Shown here: in pieces, positions 42,118 through 52,933 of the stretch
Position numbering within the stretch: position 1 is the stretch's first letter
Layout: each line of letters opens with the position of its first letter
DNA from: Emiliania huxleyi CCMP1516
Taxonomy: Eukaryota > Haptophyta > Isochrysidales > Noelaerhabdaceae
DNA length: 64,000 bases
Assembly: GCF_000372725.1 (NCBI RefSeq)
Contig: NW_005196310.1
Span: 48,340 to 112,339 of the forward strand
Direction of reading: 5' to 3'
Notes under the pieces: generated by a model
The model's database searches: none
What the model saw: only the letters and a program-made list of their open reading frames with translations
What the model was told of the DNA's origin: nothing
Program-made: the position numbers and the translations under genes

Positions 42118-43128
42118 ATGGCGAATGAAAGCGCATCGGCAAACAGACACAGCGAGAGTGAGGTGCCGCTTGCTCACATGCTGGCTGGCTTACAGTCGTG
42201 GGAGTCTTTGGCTTGGCAAACCTTCCTAACGCGCGCGGCGGCTGTCGGCAAATCTGCGCCTCCTCTCGCCGCTTCATCCGCAGCTTCATCCGCTGCTTCA
42301 TACTCGCATTTTGCGGCACCTCCCCACCTCGCAATCGGCCTGTTGGTGGCGCGTGCTCTGCCTCCGATCCTGATCGCCAAGCTTCGTGCCCCGGCCGCAA
42401 GGGCTGTCAAACTCGCGCTCGGCGGCAGTCCGCTTCGGCGAGCCGCCAGAATGTCGAGCAAGGCTCTTGGTGCGGCGGCTGGCGGTGCTGCGGGACTAGC
42501 TGCAGCCTCCTCTGGCTCTGCAGGCGGCGCGATTGCGGTTGCACCGCGTGTGATCCGGCTGGCCAAATCGGCGCTCCGGCTCGGAATGGCGCCACTGCCC
42601 ACCAACGTCGCCTCCCTCGTCGTCCTCCTCGCCGCCGCCGCCGCCGCAGGCGCCGCCGCACAGAGGAGCACAGCGGAGGGCGGGGAGCCGTTTGCCTTCG
42701 ACGCGTGCGTGCCGGGGCTCTCTCCGCAGAGCTCGTGCAGCGGCGGCGCCTCGGTCTACCGCGCCGCGCCGCCGCCCACGCCGCTCCTTCTCCCCGCCCT
42801 CGCGCTCGTTGCCGCTGCAGCCGCTGCCTGGCTACTCCTCCAGCGCGGCCTGCCCTCGTCTTGTGCCCTGCGGGTGATTGGCGTGGAGGGCGGAGGGGTG
42901 GCGGGGGGCGGAGGCGATGTGGTGGAGGTTGGAGGCGGCGCGTCGGGCGGAGGCGGCGCGGAGGACGGTCGTGGAGACCTCCGCTGCGAGCTTGTGTCAG
43001 CGCCGCCGGTCGGGCAGGGGCGGCGAGGAGGAGAGGCGGGGCGGGGAGAACCGGCGGACGAGGAGGCGCAAAACGCAGGAGGAGCCCCTCGCTGCGTCAA
43101 CTCGTTAACTGACTCGTTCTTCAAGTAA
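42118..43128 (+). CDS. Uncharacterised Ala-rich hydrophobic protein, probable membrane protein
   Basis: A 336-aa ORF from ATG 42118 (MANESASANRHSESEVPLAH). It has several Ala/Leu-rich hydrophobic stretches: LAIGLLVARALPPILIAKLR, GAAAGGAAGLAAASSGSAGG, VASLVVLLAAAAAAGAAA and LLLPALALVAAAAAAWLLLQ. A Gly-rich, charged tail follows. At least two of these are convincing membrane helices. No homologue recognised. Confidence 0.5.
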   Translation: MANESASANRHSESEVPLAHMLAGLQSWESLAWQTFLTRAAAVGKSAPPLAASSAASSAASYSHFAAPPHLAIGLLVARALPPILIAKLRAPAARAVKLALGGSPLRRAARMSSKALGAAAGGAAGLAAASSGSAGGAIAVAPRVIRLAKSALRLGMAPLPTNVASLVVLLAAAAAAGAAAQRSTAEGGEPFAFDACVPGLSPQSSCSGGASVYRAAPPPTPLLLPALALVAAAAAAWLLLQRGLPSSCALRVIGVEGGGVAGGGGDVVEVGGGASGGGGAEDGRGDLRCELVSAPPVGQGRRGGEAGRGEPADEEAQNAGGAPRCVNSLTDSFFK

Positions 43129-43197
43129 TAGGGCCGGCAGGATCAGGAGCCTCTCTCCCTCTCCATCTCTCTACCCTCCCCTGCGCAGCAGTCGGCA

Positions 43198-43855
43198 ACT
43201 CGAGGAGCCGATGCGGCAGAGGGGAGGGGGGAGGGGGAGGGGGAGGGACGGGCGGCGACGGCGGCGGCGGCCGAGCTCGTCGCGGCGGCGCGTCGCGTGG
43301 CGGCGGATCAAGCGGCCGCGAGTGGCGAGGCGGCGGCGGCGGCGGCGGAGATGGCGGCCAAGCTGGAGACGGCGGCGGCGGTGCGCTGTCGGGAGAGCCG
43401 ACAGAGGCTGACGAGATCAGCGAGGCACGCGCTGGAAGGAGTGGGCTCATAGGTGCTGTCGGCGGAGCTGGAGAGGCTTCGGCTCGAGCTCGCCCGCGCA
43501 CTCGAGGCGCGCGCCCACACGCTCTCGCACTCACACACGCACACGCACACACACGCGCGCACACGCACACGCACACGCACACGCACACACAAAGTGCGAG
43601 TGGAGACTTCCCTGCCCTGCCCTTCCCGAAGGCGCACTCCCCGGGTGTCCGACTGAGGGCGCGCGCACGCTGGCGGCTGGCGGCCGAGAGGAAGGGAGTG
43701 ATCGCCTCCGCGTCGTGGCGAGCGATCCGTGCTCCGCCCCCGTCTCCGCCGCAAGCGCCCTCGCCGCTGACGGCGAGCGGCGACAAGCAGCGCGCCAGGG
43801 CGTGGGACGAGGCGGCGTGGCTAGAGATGGACCCAGACGCGGAGCTGGCCGTCTG
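43198..43855 (+). CDS. Putative exons of a helical protein (fragmentary)
   Basis: Two plausible coding blocks. One is Ala/Glu-rich coiled-coil sequence (TAAAAAELVAAARRVAADQA to LTRSARHALEGVGS, 43205-43450), continuing AELERLRLELARALEARAH before a (CA)n tract (43527-43594). The other (43672-43855) reads WRLAAERKGVIASASWRAIR ... RAWDEAAWLEMDPDAELAV and then a stop. The exon chain and the 5' start are unresolved; it may continue the 42118 gene. Confidence 0.3.
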
Positions 43856-44186
43856 AACGGGCGGCGGTTTGATGTGAGTACTGCTCCGTCGGCTTCGCTG
43901 CTTAGCGGCGCGTGAGCTCGACGCATGGGGAGCAGGGTGGGCGTGAGGGACCCGGGGAGTCCGGGGTCGGGTCTTCCGCGCCATCTACGAGGTATTATGT
44001 GTGGTCCCCGTTTTTGTGATTGTGTTTATTAGCGCGATTGTGTTATGCAATATATGCGGGGGGGTTGGTGAGGGCCGCAGTCAGTCTCGTGGATCGTGGT
44101 GTCTGGCTCTGCTTCACGTTCACCTCTCTTGCAGTATTATACGGTACGTCGTTTGTTCAGAGAGAGGATGCGCATCGGCGATCGGG
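43856..44186. other. Intergenic, no gene seen
   Basis: Convergent spacer before the 3' end of the gene at 44187. No repeats or ORFs that I can support. Confidence 0.4.
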
Positions 44187-45229
44187 CTAGGGACGCATTC
44201 CAATGGCACTGGCCGCCAGATCGCCTGTCCCGAGCAAGGCCGCGGCCGGCACGGCGAGGGGTGCCGCGTCGAAGCGAGAGAAGGGGAAGCGGGTTTCGAA
44301 GCGAGAGCCCACCTCGTACATCGCCGCATCGCCGTCGAGCGCGCCCTCGGCCATAGCGCTCGTCTGAAAGGAGCCCGACCAAGGATAAACGTCCACCTGT
44401 CCCAACATCATGCAACGGCGCATGAGTCCTAGAGTACTAGAGAGGAGAGGCACACGAGTGCAAGAAAGAAGCAGCGGGATAGAAGTGCCAGCGCGCCTTC
44501 CCGAAGCGAGGTAGTGGCGACGAGAAGGACTGGCCAAAGATGCCGTGCGGTAGCGCGCGCGCAGCGAAATCTCTTCGCGCACTGAAGCTGACATCGAGAC
44601 GGTGCTCTGGCCCCTTGGTGGCCATCGTTGGCATGCCCCGCACGGAAACAGACCAGTCCGCAGTCTCAAAGGTGGCCTGCGACATCGCCATTCGTACGCG
44701 CAGCTCCTCGCACCTCTTCTCGCCACCCTTGCCGATCGCAAAGGCGCTGCCGCCGCATGTGCCGTTGATCACACGCCACCCCCAGTTGTTCTCCCGGAGT
44801 TCGGCCGCCCAGAACGAGAGGTTCGCCCACTTCTTCTTGCCCGCCCCGACGCATCTGCTCGACCCCCGCTGCGCCAGATCGGGGCAGGCGCCGACGCGCG
44901 CCGTCAGGTGCGCCTCGGTAATGAAGGATCCGTCCACTTCGAGAGTGGCAACGACGCGCCCGTTGCGGCGGCGGAGCATGGTGAAGGTGCTGTTCTCGCA
45001 CTTGAGGTTCACAGCGACGTTTGGGGCCGAGAAGAAGGTGTAGAGCTGGCTGTGTTTGCCTCGGAAATCGGCCCGGCCACCGTGCGCAAATGACAGATGA
45101 GGGTCCTTGACCACTTCGGTCCTCACAGTAGCGGGTGGAGGCGGCGGCATCGAGAAGTCAACAACACTGATCTCCAAGGGCGGCGGCGGCGGCGGTGGCG
45201 GCGACAAGAATTCAATACTGATCTCCAAG

Positions 45230-45264
<35 letters not shown>

Positions 45265-45832
45265 CAAGAAGTCAATAGTGATGTCCAAGGGCGGCCGCTG
45301 CGGCGGCGACGGCGGCGGCAGCGGCAAGGATTGAAATCTGTTGTCCAACGACGGCGGTGGCGGCGATGACGTCGGAGGCAACGCGAGTGGCGGTAGTGGC
45401 GTTCGAGCAGGCGGCGCGGGCGGCGCAGGCGGCGCTAGCGGCGGCGGCGCGTACGGCGGGACGCTTCCGATTCGGTAAATCGCTGTGCCGGTTGCTTCGG
45501 AGTACATATCCTCGCCGGGGCATGCGGACCCCTCGGTTAGTCGACCGGCGACGCTTAGGATCTCTCCGTTGGTGATGGCGGTGGTGCTCATGATGCTGCT
45601 CGTCCATTCTAATCCTTGCTGATTGAGGCCTTGCACTCCAGGCTCGTTTCTTGACGGATCGGTCTTGCTTTTGATCGTGAAGCTGCCAAAGCATACTGAT
45701 CCGCCGCTGAGCGTGATCGAGTGGGGCTGCTGGTCAACATCAAAGATAACACGCTCGTCCGGGATGATCTTGACCGGGCCGCCAATGTTCGTGATGGCAA
45801 CGCAGGAGAATGCGATCTCGGTGAAGTCGTCC
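44187..45832 (-). CDS. Proline-rich, vWD-like extracellular protein (5' end lost in gap)
   Basis: Minus-strand gene with its 5' end lost near the N gap. The first visible exon (from about 45832, after an in-frame TGA, so an acceptor at GAGAG/GACGAC is assumed) reads DDFTEIAFSCVAITNIGGPV and SGGSVCFGSFTIKSK. Blocks of poly-Pro spaced by LEIS(I/V)EF follow, then DPHLSFAHGGRADFRGKHSQ, FFSAPNVAVNLKCENSTFTM and NNWGWRVINGTCGGSAFAIG. The DPH...G.ADFRG signature recalls von Willebrand D domains of secreted proteins and is, to my knowledge, an expanded haptophyte family. A GC-AG intron (44489-44398) joins RFGK to VDVYPWSGSFQTSAMAEGAL. Stop at 44187. Probably a cell-surface or scale-associated protein. 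Confidence 0.7.
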
Positions 45833-45880
45833 TCTCACTGTCCGTCGACATCTCGAGACAGGCCGAGCCGGCTGCCAGCA

Positions 45881-46234
45881 NNNNNNNNNNNNNNNNNNNN
45901 NNNNNNNNNNNNNNNNNNNNNNNNNNNNNNNNNNNNNNNNNNNNNNNNNNNNNNNNNNNNNNNNNNNNNNNNNNNNNNNNNNNNNNNNNNNNNNNNNNNN
46001 NNNNNNNNNNNNNNNNNNNNNNNNNNNNNNNNNNNNNNNNNNNNNNNNNNNNNNNNNNNNNNNNNNNNNNNNNNNNNNNNNNNNNNNNNNNNNNNNNNNN
46101 NNNNNNNNNNNNNNNNNNNNNNNNNNNNNNNNNNNNNNNNNNNNNNNNNNNNNNNNNNNNNNNNNNNNNNNNNNNNNNNNNNNNNNNNNNNNNNNNNNNN
46201 NNNNNNNNNNNNNNNNNNNNNNNNNNNNNNNNNN
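45881..46234. other. Assembly gap (354 N)
   Basis: A run of N. Its right edge is followed at once by TTCTTTTC and a run of about 16 G (46242-46258), a plausible cause of assembly failure. The gap truncates the 5' end of the 44187-45832 gene. Confidence 1.
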
Positions 46235-46630
46235 TTCTTTTCGGGGGGGGGGGGGGGGCGTCCTGACTCGGGTGGCGTGTTGGCGGTTCGTTGGAGAGAA
46301 GCCGATCCTTTTGGACTTTGCGGCAGGACAACACACAAGACTCAAGAGAGAGGCTCTATTTCACTTTGACTTTCACTTTGTTTATGTCGCGCCATGCTAT
46401 AAGTCCCCCCCCCCCCCCCCCCTCCCTGCAAGGGGTGTGCGCCTGCTCTCGAGAGCCCCGGGCCCGGCGCACACGCCCTGACCCCAAAAATGAAACTTAG
46501 AAATAACAGCAAGGTGATATGTGGCGGTTACGTACCACTCTCACACAGCCGGCGCGCATGCCCTCAGGCGAGTCACACGGCACGGCCGGCGGCCAACCGC
46601 GGGCCGCCGCCCTATACTTCAGCGGGGGTT

Positions 46631-48064
46631 TCAGAGGCAGCAGCTCGCGAAATACGTCGCCGCGGCGGTGCGGAACTTTGCGCCGACGCCGCGGTTGCGC
46701 ACGCAGCTGGAGTTGCGTTGCAGGCGCCGCCACTCGACGCACGAGCCGTTGGCGAGCTGCATGGCGGTCCCGATGCACTTTAGGTCCGGCGAGTTTGCGT
46801 GCAGAAGCCCGCACGGGGCGGCACACGCATGCTGCCGCTGCGCCTCGAGCCCGAAATGCACTGAGAGCTGACGGTTCCACTCGCAACCAAGGCTGTGGAA
46901 GAGCGCCCCGTGCGAGTACGCCATGAAGGAGTAGAGCGTCTGGTCGCCGAGGTAGCCCAGCCAGGCGCCGCCGCGGCCAGTGGCGTAGTGGTCGAGGGCG
47001 GCGGCGTAGGCGGGCGATCGGCGCATCCGCTCGAGGTGCAGCAGCTGCACCCCACCATTCTTGCCGATGGCGTTGCCCGAGTAGAGGCTGGACTGCTCGG
47101 CGACCAGGCCGAGCACTGCCTCCGGCCCGAAGCGGGCAAACTGCCCCCACAGCTCCGCCAGCGGACGGATCATGACCACGTCCGTGTCGAGGACGAGCAC
47201 GCGCCGCACGCTCGGCGGCAGGACGAAATGCAGCAGCGGTTTGAGGAGGTAGGTGCGGCCGGGCCCATGCGAGAGCCGCACGAGGTTGGCGTGCAGACAG
47301 CGCGCGCCGGGACTGCGCAGCTCGAGCGCCGCCACACGAATGTGGGCCGGGACGGACGGCGGCAGCGGCGAGGCGAGCAGCGCATGCAGTCGCACGCCCG
47401 GGCCGTCGAGCATCGCGGCTGCCCGCAGCACGCCCATCCAGTTCCGCCTTTGCGGCGCGCGCGTATCGTAAAAGGCCACGTGGATCAGCCCGTCGTCCTC
47501 GGAGCTGCTCACGCCGCCGGCCTCCCCCGGCTGCTGCACAGACGCGTTCGTGGTGTTGAGGCACGAGGGCACGATTGAGGGCGGTGGCCGGGGTCGCGTT
47601 CTTGGCTGTTTGTTCGGTCTGGACGTCGCCGCCTGGCGGGTGGGCGGCTGCAACGAGGCGGCGGCTGCGGACGCCGCGGCACGCTCCTCGGGGAGCCAGA
47701 GCCCTCCTCCGAGGCACGCGCACGCGTAGGCAGTGTGGTCTGGCGGCGAGAAGCAGTCCACGGATCGGTTGTAGCTGGGCCCATACCAACGACCGGTGCA
47801 CTGGAACGTTCCGCGGCACGAGTTGCTCACCCAGACCACCGGTGGCTGTCCGGGAGAGGCCGTGCAGCCGTACGTCCGTCCCTCGACACAGGCGGCCCTG
47901 CTGACCTGCTGCACGAGCGTCACCGCGCAGCCGCTGCCCGGCAGCCGACTCATGTTTGTCGCCCCGTCGCGTTGCTGACCAAGACGCTTGAGACGCTGGT
48001 GACCGGCCCTCTTGAAGGGCGACCGTGCGAGTGGCAGAAGGATTATTGCCAGGGCCGGGAGCAT
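46631..48064 (-). CDS. DUF3011 + GT8-type glycosyltransferase
   Basis: A single-exon 477-aa ORF from ATG 48064. The N-terminus MLPALAIILLPLARS could be a signal anchor. Residues 45-90 (CAVTLVQQVSRAACVEGRTY, VWVSNSCRGTFQC) match the DUF3011 pattern of Cys plus GCRG-F motifs. Residues 195-470 form a nucleotide-sugar transferase: HVAFYDTRAPQRRNW, HANLVRLSHG, VRRVLVLDTDVVMIRPLAEL with the metal-binding DTD near residue 292, and GDQTLYSFM, as in GT8/LARGE-like enzymes. Five or more N-glycosylation sequons support a Golgi lumen location. The acceptor sugar is unknown. It is divergent from an exostosin gene 385 bp away, so the two may be co-regulated. Confidence 0.82.
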   Translation of the reverse strand: MLPALAIILLPLARSPFKRAGHQRLKRLGQQRDGATNMSRLPGSGCAVTLVQQVSRAACVEGRTYGCTASPGQPPVVWVSNSCRGTFQCTGRWYGPSYNRSVDCFSPPDHTAYACACLGGGLWLPEERAAASAAAASLQPPTRQAATSRPNKQPRTRPRPPPSIVPSCLNTTNASVQQPGEAGGVSSSEDDGLIHVAFYDTRAPQRRNWMGVLRAAAMLDGPGVRLHALLASPLPPSVPAHIRVAALELRSPGARCLHANLVRLSHGPGRTYLLKPLLHFVLPPSVRRVLVLDTDVVMIRPLAELWGQFARFGPEAVLGLVAEQSSLYSGNAIGKNGGVQLLHLERMRRSPAYAAALDHYATGRGGAWLGYLGDQTLYSFMAYSHGALFHSLGCEWNRQLSVHFGLEAQRQHACAAPCGLLHANSPDLKCIGTAMQLANGSCVEWRRLQRNSSCVRNRGVGAKFRTAAATYFASCCL

Positions 48065-48340
48065 CGTTGTTTACGCGTGGAGCACGCAGTCAGGGCGACA
48101 ACACGGCGTCTTCACACCAATGCGGATCATGGCAGCGCTCGATCCCATCGCGGAGGCCGCCACGGCAGGCCGCGGCACCTACAAGGCCAACTGCTCGTCC
48201 GCGATTTCCGCCGTGTGCCTAGCAGGGCAGGGTGCGCAGCTTCGAGCAGGCATCGTTCAGCCTGGCCGCGTTGGCCCAGGCGCATGCGCACGCTGTCTAC
48301 GCCCTTACCGAAACAAGGAGCGGCGGCGTCTCGAAGAGAG

Positions 48341-48352
48341 ATATATATATAA
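48341..48352 (+). promoter_or_regulatory. TATA-like element
   Basis: GATATATATATAAGA, about 100 bp upstream of the exostosin ATG (48449). It is a striking AT island in GC-rich DNA and well placed for a core promoter, but no transcription start is visible from sequence alone. Confidence 0.5.
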
Positions 48353-48448
48353 GACCGCCGGCCGCCGGGCCCACCGCCGCCTCCGCCGCCGCCTCCGTAG
48401 CGGCGTCTAGTGGCCGCTGCCCGGCCGCCGGCGACCTGTAAGCGCTGT

Positions 48449-49756
48449 ATGTACACGTCTCTGCTGTTGCTGCTCGCCAGATCGGGCAGCGACAGCGCGC
48501 TTGACGCGAATACCACGGAACGCTTTGGCCCATCAAGTCGCGTGCTTCCCCGCTGCAACGTGCACGTCTTTGAACCCGTCCACAAGACGTCGACCAAGTC
48601 TCGGCAGGGAGGGTCGACCGAGTCTCAGTACGACGTGTTCAGCAGAATTGCTCCGCGCGTCAACTCGACGCCGCGATCCAGCGCCGACTGGATCCTCTTC
48701 GGATCGGATCTCACCTTTCGAGACGCTCATCGGCACCCAGCCATACGAGAGCTGATCGAGCTTGCGGCAAATTCCACCGTGCCGATTGTCGCCTCCTCCT
48801 TCTTCATACACACTCGAGTGCCGCACCTCCGCCGCCGCTCGGTGTACATCTTCTCCGAAATGGAGACGCGGAGTGAGCAGATTTTGGTGCCGTTTGCGCT
48901 CACAGTCGGGAGCAAGCTGGATGGCCTCGCGCCCCCCACCGCCTGGGAAAACAGGCGCACCGCCCTCTTCGTCGGCCACGTCCCCCAGCTATGGATATCA
49001 ACCACGCGCTGGCGCATCTGGAGACAGCTCTACAACCGCTCCGATGCGACGGTCGCCTCGCCCGACGTCTGGACGCTCGGCATCGGGCTCGAATGCGCGC
49101 GCAACGGGACGTGGCAAGAGCACTGCACGGGGCTCCACGGCCCCGTGAACATGAGTTGCGACTTGAAGCCCCGGTCCGCCACCAGATGCCGGGCAGTGTT
49201 GAGAGAGCCGGGCTTCCTGCGCGACTTTGTGGCCGCCGGAGGGGCCGTCGTCCCGTCGAAGCTTGGCCGGGACGCGTACCTCCGCGCGGGTGCGCGAGCG
49301 ATACGTCTCTCCTAGGCACACACGATCACGCCGCCACGTTGGAGCCTCTGTCATGAGGCACTCCTCCTCGTAGGCTTGGATCACAAGTTCTGCATCGTGG
49401 CCGCCGGCGACTACCCTAACACGGGCAAGTACATCGAGGCGATCATCTTTGCGTCGCGCGGCGGCTGCGTGCCGGTCTTCATCGGTGTGTCGCCGCGCAG
49501 CCTCGCGTTTGGCAGCGTTATCGACTACAGGCGGGTCGCCCTGTGGAGCGGCGTATCGAGCTTGGGCTCGAACCTCGACTTGTGGAGGAGATGGAGCGCG
49601 GAGCAGGTGCGGCCCATGATGGAGTACGCTCGAACGGTGGGCAAGCTCCTCGACTACGACGCTGAAGGCGCAGAGCAAGCGTTGCGGGAGGTGTGCAGGC
49701 GAGTCCGAATAGGGCGTGGCCCCGAACCTGCCATGGGAGGGAGGGTGTACGGGTGA
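48449..49756 (+). CDS. Exostosin-family (GT47) glycosyltransferase
   Basis: Two exons, 48449-49289 and 49374-49756, giving 407 aa. ATG 48449 starts MYTSLLLLLARSGSDSAL, a signal anchor. Exon 1 carries NVHVFEP, ADWILFGSDLTFRD and ALFVGH; exon 2 has the conserved exostosin C-terminal core LDHKFCIVAAGDYPNTGKYI and GGCVPVFIG. The intron (49290-49373, GTGCGC to CTCGTAG) is phase 1 and joins YLRAG to LDHKFC. Unlike most introns here, it has no long exon duplication. GT47 enzymes build polysaccharides in the Golgi; the donor is unknown. The divergent neighbour is the GT8 gene. Confidence 0.82.
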
Positions 49757-50184
49757 GTGAAGGGGGAGGGAGGAAGCATGCGAACCGTGCGCGATGGCGT
49801 GTTTGGGGCAATCGGGCGCCGGCGCTGCACGGGGCAGTGTGTGCTGGGGTGGACGAGAGTGGCGCCAGAGTGTGGCGCGGGCAGTGCATTGGGAGTCCCG
49901 CAGCACTCGGGGCACGGGGGCTGGGGATCCGACGCGAGCAATGGCGGGCTCACCGCTCGGGGCTGCCTTGGCGGAGGCAGCGCGCTGCTTCTTGGCGTTG
50001 GGGACCGGGGCTGTACCGCTGCACCGAGGGGCCCGAGACGCGAGAGCGCTCGGGCTGCGCCCTGAGAGGCCCGCCCATTTTGCTTTTGGCGAAAGGGTGA
50101 ATTTCAATTATCCTTTACCGTTTTTGTGTTCGCCGTTTTTGCTTTTTACGTAGATGCAAGTGCCAAAAAGCGCTATTTCCTGCT
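49757..50184. other. Intergenic, no gene seen
   Basis: GC-rich, with overlapping low-quality ORFs on both strands but no recognisable motif or repeat. Probably 3' UTR of the exostosin gene followed by repeat-derived DNA. Confidence 0.4.
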
Positions 50185-50655
50185 CCCAGCTCACCACCTC
50201 GCCTTCTCTGTCGCCATGCTGGCCCAGGCCCATCAGTAGCACGTCTGAGCCGTCCCAGACCGCACTTACCTTGGGTCTGCAAGCTCACACCGGCTCGTGA
50301 TGCCTCGGAGAGGGCTCGAGATTGTCTTCGGCGGACCCCATCCGAGGCGATTGCGAGGGCTTTCCGGAGGCCATCACCGGCGCCACCGACCGTGAAATGT
50401 CCCGACCCGCAGCCTTCATGCACCAGGCGCATGGATGCAGTCATAATATGTAGGCCGTGTCTCCCGAAGTCTTGAGCAATAGCCGCAAAAGGTGCTTTTC
50501 GGCAGTTCATCGCGACACGTCCAGGTGCCGACGAAGCGGCTTCCCAGCTCACCACCTCGCCTTCTCTGTCGCTCTCCTGGCCCAGGCCCATCGGTATCAA
50601 GTCTTAGCTCTCCCAAACCGTCCTTATTTTGGGTGATGAAGCCCACTCTGGCTCA
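50185..50655. repeat. Duplicated 113-bp segment (50185-50297 and 50543-50655)
   Basis: CCCAGCTCACCACCTCGCCT ... CTGGCCCAGGCCCATC ... GCTCAC is repeated 358 bp apart with about 15% divergence. The minus-strand frames read DGPGPxxRQRRRGGELG in both. It is likely a degenerate repeat unit rather than a gene. Confidence 0.65.
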
Positions 50656-51330
50656 TACCACGGCTCTTACGGCCTCATACACGCCCGTTTCACCCACAGA
50701 CACCGCCGGCACGCACTCCCACTTCACACATGCTCAAGCACAACCCCACCAAAGCACAGCCCTGCTCAGAATGGGCAAGGGCTACCACTTGGTGACCCAG
50801 GTAGCCTCTGGCTCGCCACTGCACTCGGCTCCTCTGCAGCTGTCTCGGGCTCTCCCCACGACAGCACCCCGGCGGCAAGCTTTGACGCCCGTCTGGTGGG
50901 CCTGCTGTGTCCACAGCCGCCCCTGACATGCAGCTCGCACCATGACTCGACACCGGGCCCGCTCATCTTGGTCGTGGCGGCGTGTGTGAAGGATGCGCGG
51001 CCGAGCCGCTGGCTGGCGCCGCTTGAGCGTCCGAGAGCAGCCTCCAGGAGGCGGAATGGGTCGCGGTGCATGTCGCCATCGGCCTCCGGGGGTGGGCCCG
51101 GGGCCAGGCCACTCTCGGCGCCCGAAATACCCGGCGCAGAGCCCGGAATTGGGGCCGCGCGCGGACGATGGCAAACCCTATAGGGTTTGAGGGCGGCCGC
51201 CCAAGAGCCAAAGTAGGCCTTTAACGCACAGGAACGACGGGCACGGGACTGGCGCGCACTGGCCGACTAAACACAGGTAAACCACGGGAGCCGCCCAAGC
51301 GACAATGATAACAGTCAGTGTGCACAGCAC

Positions 51331-52326
51331 TACCCCAACAGCGGGGCAACCGCCCTCTCCAGGTAGGTTTGCCGCTCCTTGGCCGTCGCGAAGCCGTTCC
51401 ATTCGTAGAATGGAACGCTGCTCACCCTCCAGCCAGCCGCCGCGAGGAGGCGCCGCTTGAGCAGCGTTGGCCCGTTGGGTCTGCGCACGCCCAGGCCGTC
51501 GGGCAGCAGGAAGTGAGAGGGGCCGTCCACCTCGACCGCGATGCGTGACGAGGGCAGCGCCAGGTCGAGCGAGTAGCCAGTGCGCGGCTCGAGATGCTCC
51601 TCCTCCGAAGCCGTGCTGGACGGCGGCGAGGGCAGCCGCGACGGAGCGTTGCAAGCCTGACGGCCGAGCTATGGTCGCCACCATAGCAACGCGGCAAAGC
51701 TTGCGCTGGGGGGCGGGGAGAAGATGCTGCTGCCCGTCTTCGCCTCGCTCAAGAGAGAGCCAGAGCTGCCACTGGTGAAGCTGAGAGCGCTCCTCCTCGC
51801 TCCAGCTCGACGGATCCCGCGCGAGCGAGTCGCTGATCACGCGCGAGCAGTCGGCAAGCAGCGCCTGGTGATAATGGTCTGCCGTCGCGTACGCCCACAC
51901 CGTGTTGGCCAGGGCTTGAGGGGTGAAGCCAGCCAGCCCGCCGCGTACTGCCTCCTCCGCCACCGCCGCGTACAGCGCGTCCGCCTCCACGCCCGCCGTC
52001 GCGTACGCCCACACCGTGTTGGCCAGGGCTTGAGGGGTGAAGCCAGCCAGCCCGCCGCGTACTGCCTCCTCCGCCACCGCCGCGTACAACGCGTCCACAG
52101 CCACGCCCGCCGTCGCATACGCCCACACCGTGTTGGCCAGGTTCTGCAGACCGCCGCACAGCCCGACGGGGGAGACCCCCCACCGGGCGGCCGCGGCGGC
52201 GGCGGCGACGGCGGCGGAGCGGGCGGCAAGGCGGCCAAGGACCGCGAGCGGGTGCGCCCCGACCCTCCCACCCCCCCAGACTCCGACGCCGACTCGTCGG
52301 AGGACGACGTGGGCGGCGGTGGTCAC
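51331..52326 (-). CDS. RAP-domain protein with helical repeats; frameshifted
   Basis: The minus frame from 52326 has no ATG near its start, so a 5' exon is probably missing. It contains tandem copies of LANTVWAYATAGVxxDALYA, a repeat common in organellar RNA-binding OPR/RAP proteins. Two copies (51890-52111) are almost identical 111-bp units. The frame runs to AAALAAVQHG and then diverges. A +1 frame carries EEEHLEPRTGYSLDLALPSS, IAVEVDGPSHFLLPDG and PFYEWNG, a clear RAP domain, ending with a stop near 51331. A single-nucleotide shift near 51620 therefore splits the gene. It is either a sequencing error or a recent pseudogene. RAP proteins act in organelle RNA processing. Confidence 0.72.
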
Positions 52327-52458
52327 CCGCGGCCACCGGGACCTGAGTATTGTATAAAAATACTGTAAGGCATATCGGTTCCCTGGGCGTTCACTAGCGC
52401 TCGCTTGTCCGAAAAATGGAAGCTGGGGGGGGGGGGGGGATTCTCTCTGCTAGGTGAG

Positions 52459-52707
52459 ATGCAATATGGCTATGACGAGACGGAGCTCTACCAGGCATGG
52501 AGGGACGGCGAGATAGGCGAAAAGGACTTGCCGGAGGAGGTGATGGCTATGACTTTGGACCTTTGCGAGAGGTGGCGAGCGGAGCAAGCGCGGTGTAGGC
52601 GCGCCCACGCGGCGCAGCGGCTCTCCCGCGACCATAGCCCCTCCCGCAGCCGCAGCCGCAGCCGTAGCCGCAGCCCCAACTCTTGCTGCTCTTCTAGTGT
52701 CGGGTAG
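52459..52707 (+). CDS. Small SR-rich protein
   Basis: An 82-aa ORF from ATG 52459 (MQYGYDETELYQAWRDGEIG), acidic first half, then RDHSPSRSRSRSRSRSPNS, stop 52705. RS dipeptides are typical of splicing factors, but no RRM is present and the ORF is short. It may be a 3' exon, since CTCTGCTAG precedes the frame. It lies between repeats, so a mobile origin is possible. Confidence 0.35.
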   Translation: MQYGYDETELYQAWRDGEIGEKDLPEEVMAMTLDLCERWRAEQARCRRAHAAQRLSRDHSPSRSRSRSRSRSPNSCCSSSVG

Positions 52708-52933
52708 TGACCAGGGGTGAGGGGACGGATTGAAGATCCCTCACGCCAAGATCGTGTAGGGCGGGGACACATGTCCCTAAATCCCATCTCGTCTCAGAGA
52801 GTTTGACCGCGTTTATTTATTTATTTCTCTGCTTGGTGCTGGGGGATCACGACAGACTCAGGCACCCTTTGAGCCGCTCGTGGATGGCCTCTCTTGGCAC
52901 AGAGGGTACCCTCTGAGACGAGCAGATCTGGGC

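Noticed and set aside
50629..51183. 184-aa plus-strand ORF
   Set aside because: Low-quality composition, overlaps duplicated repeat DNA, no recognisable motif.
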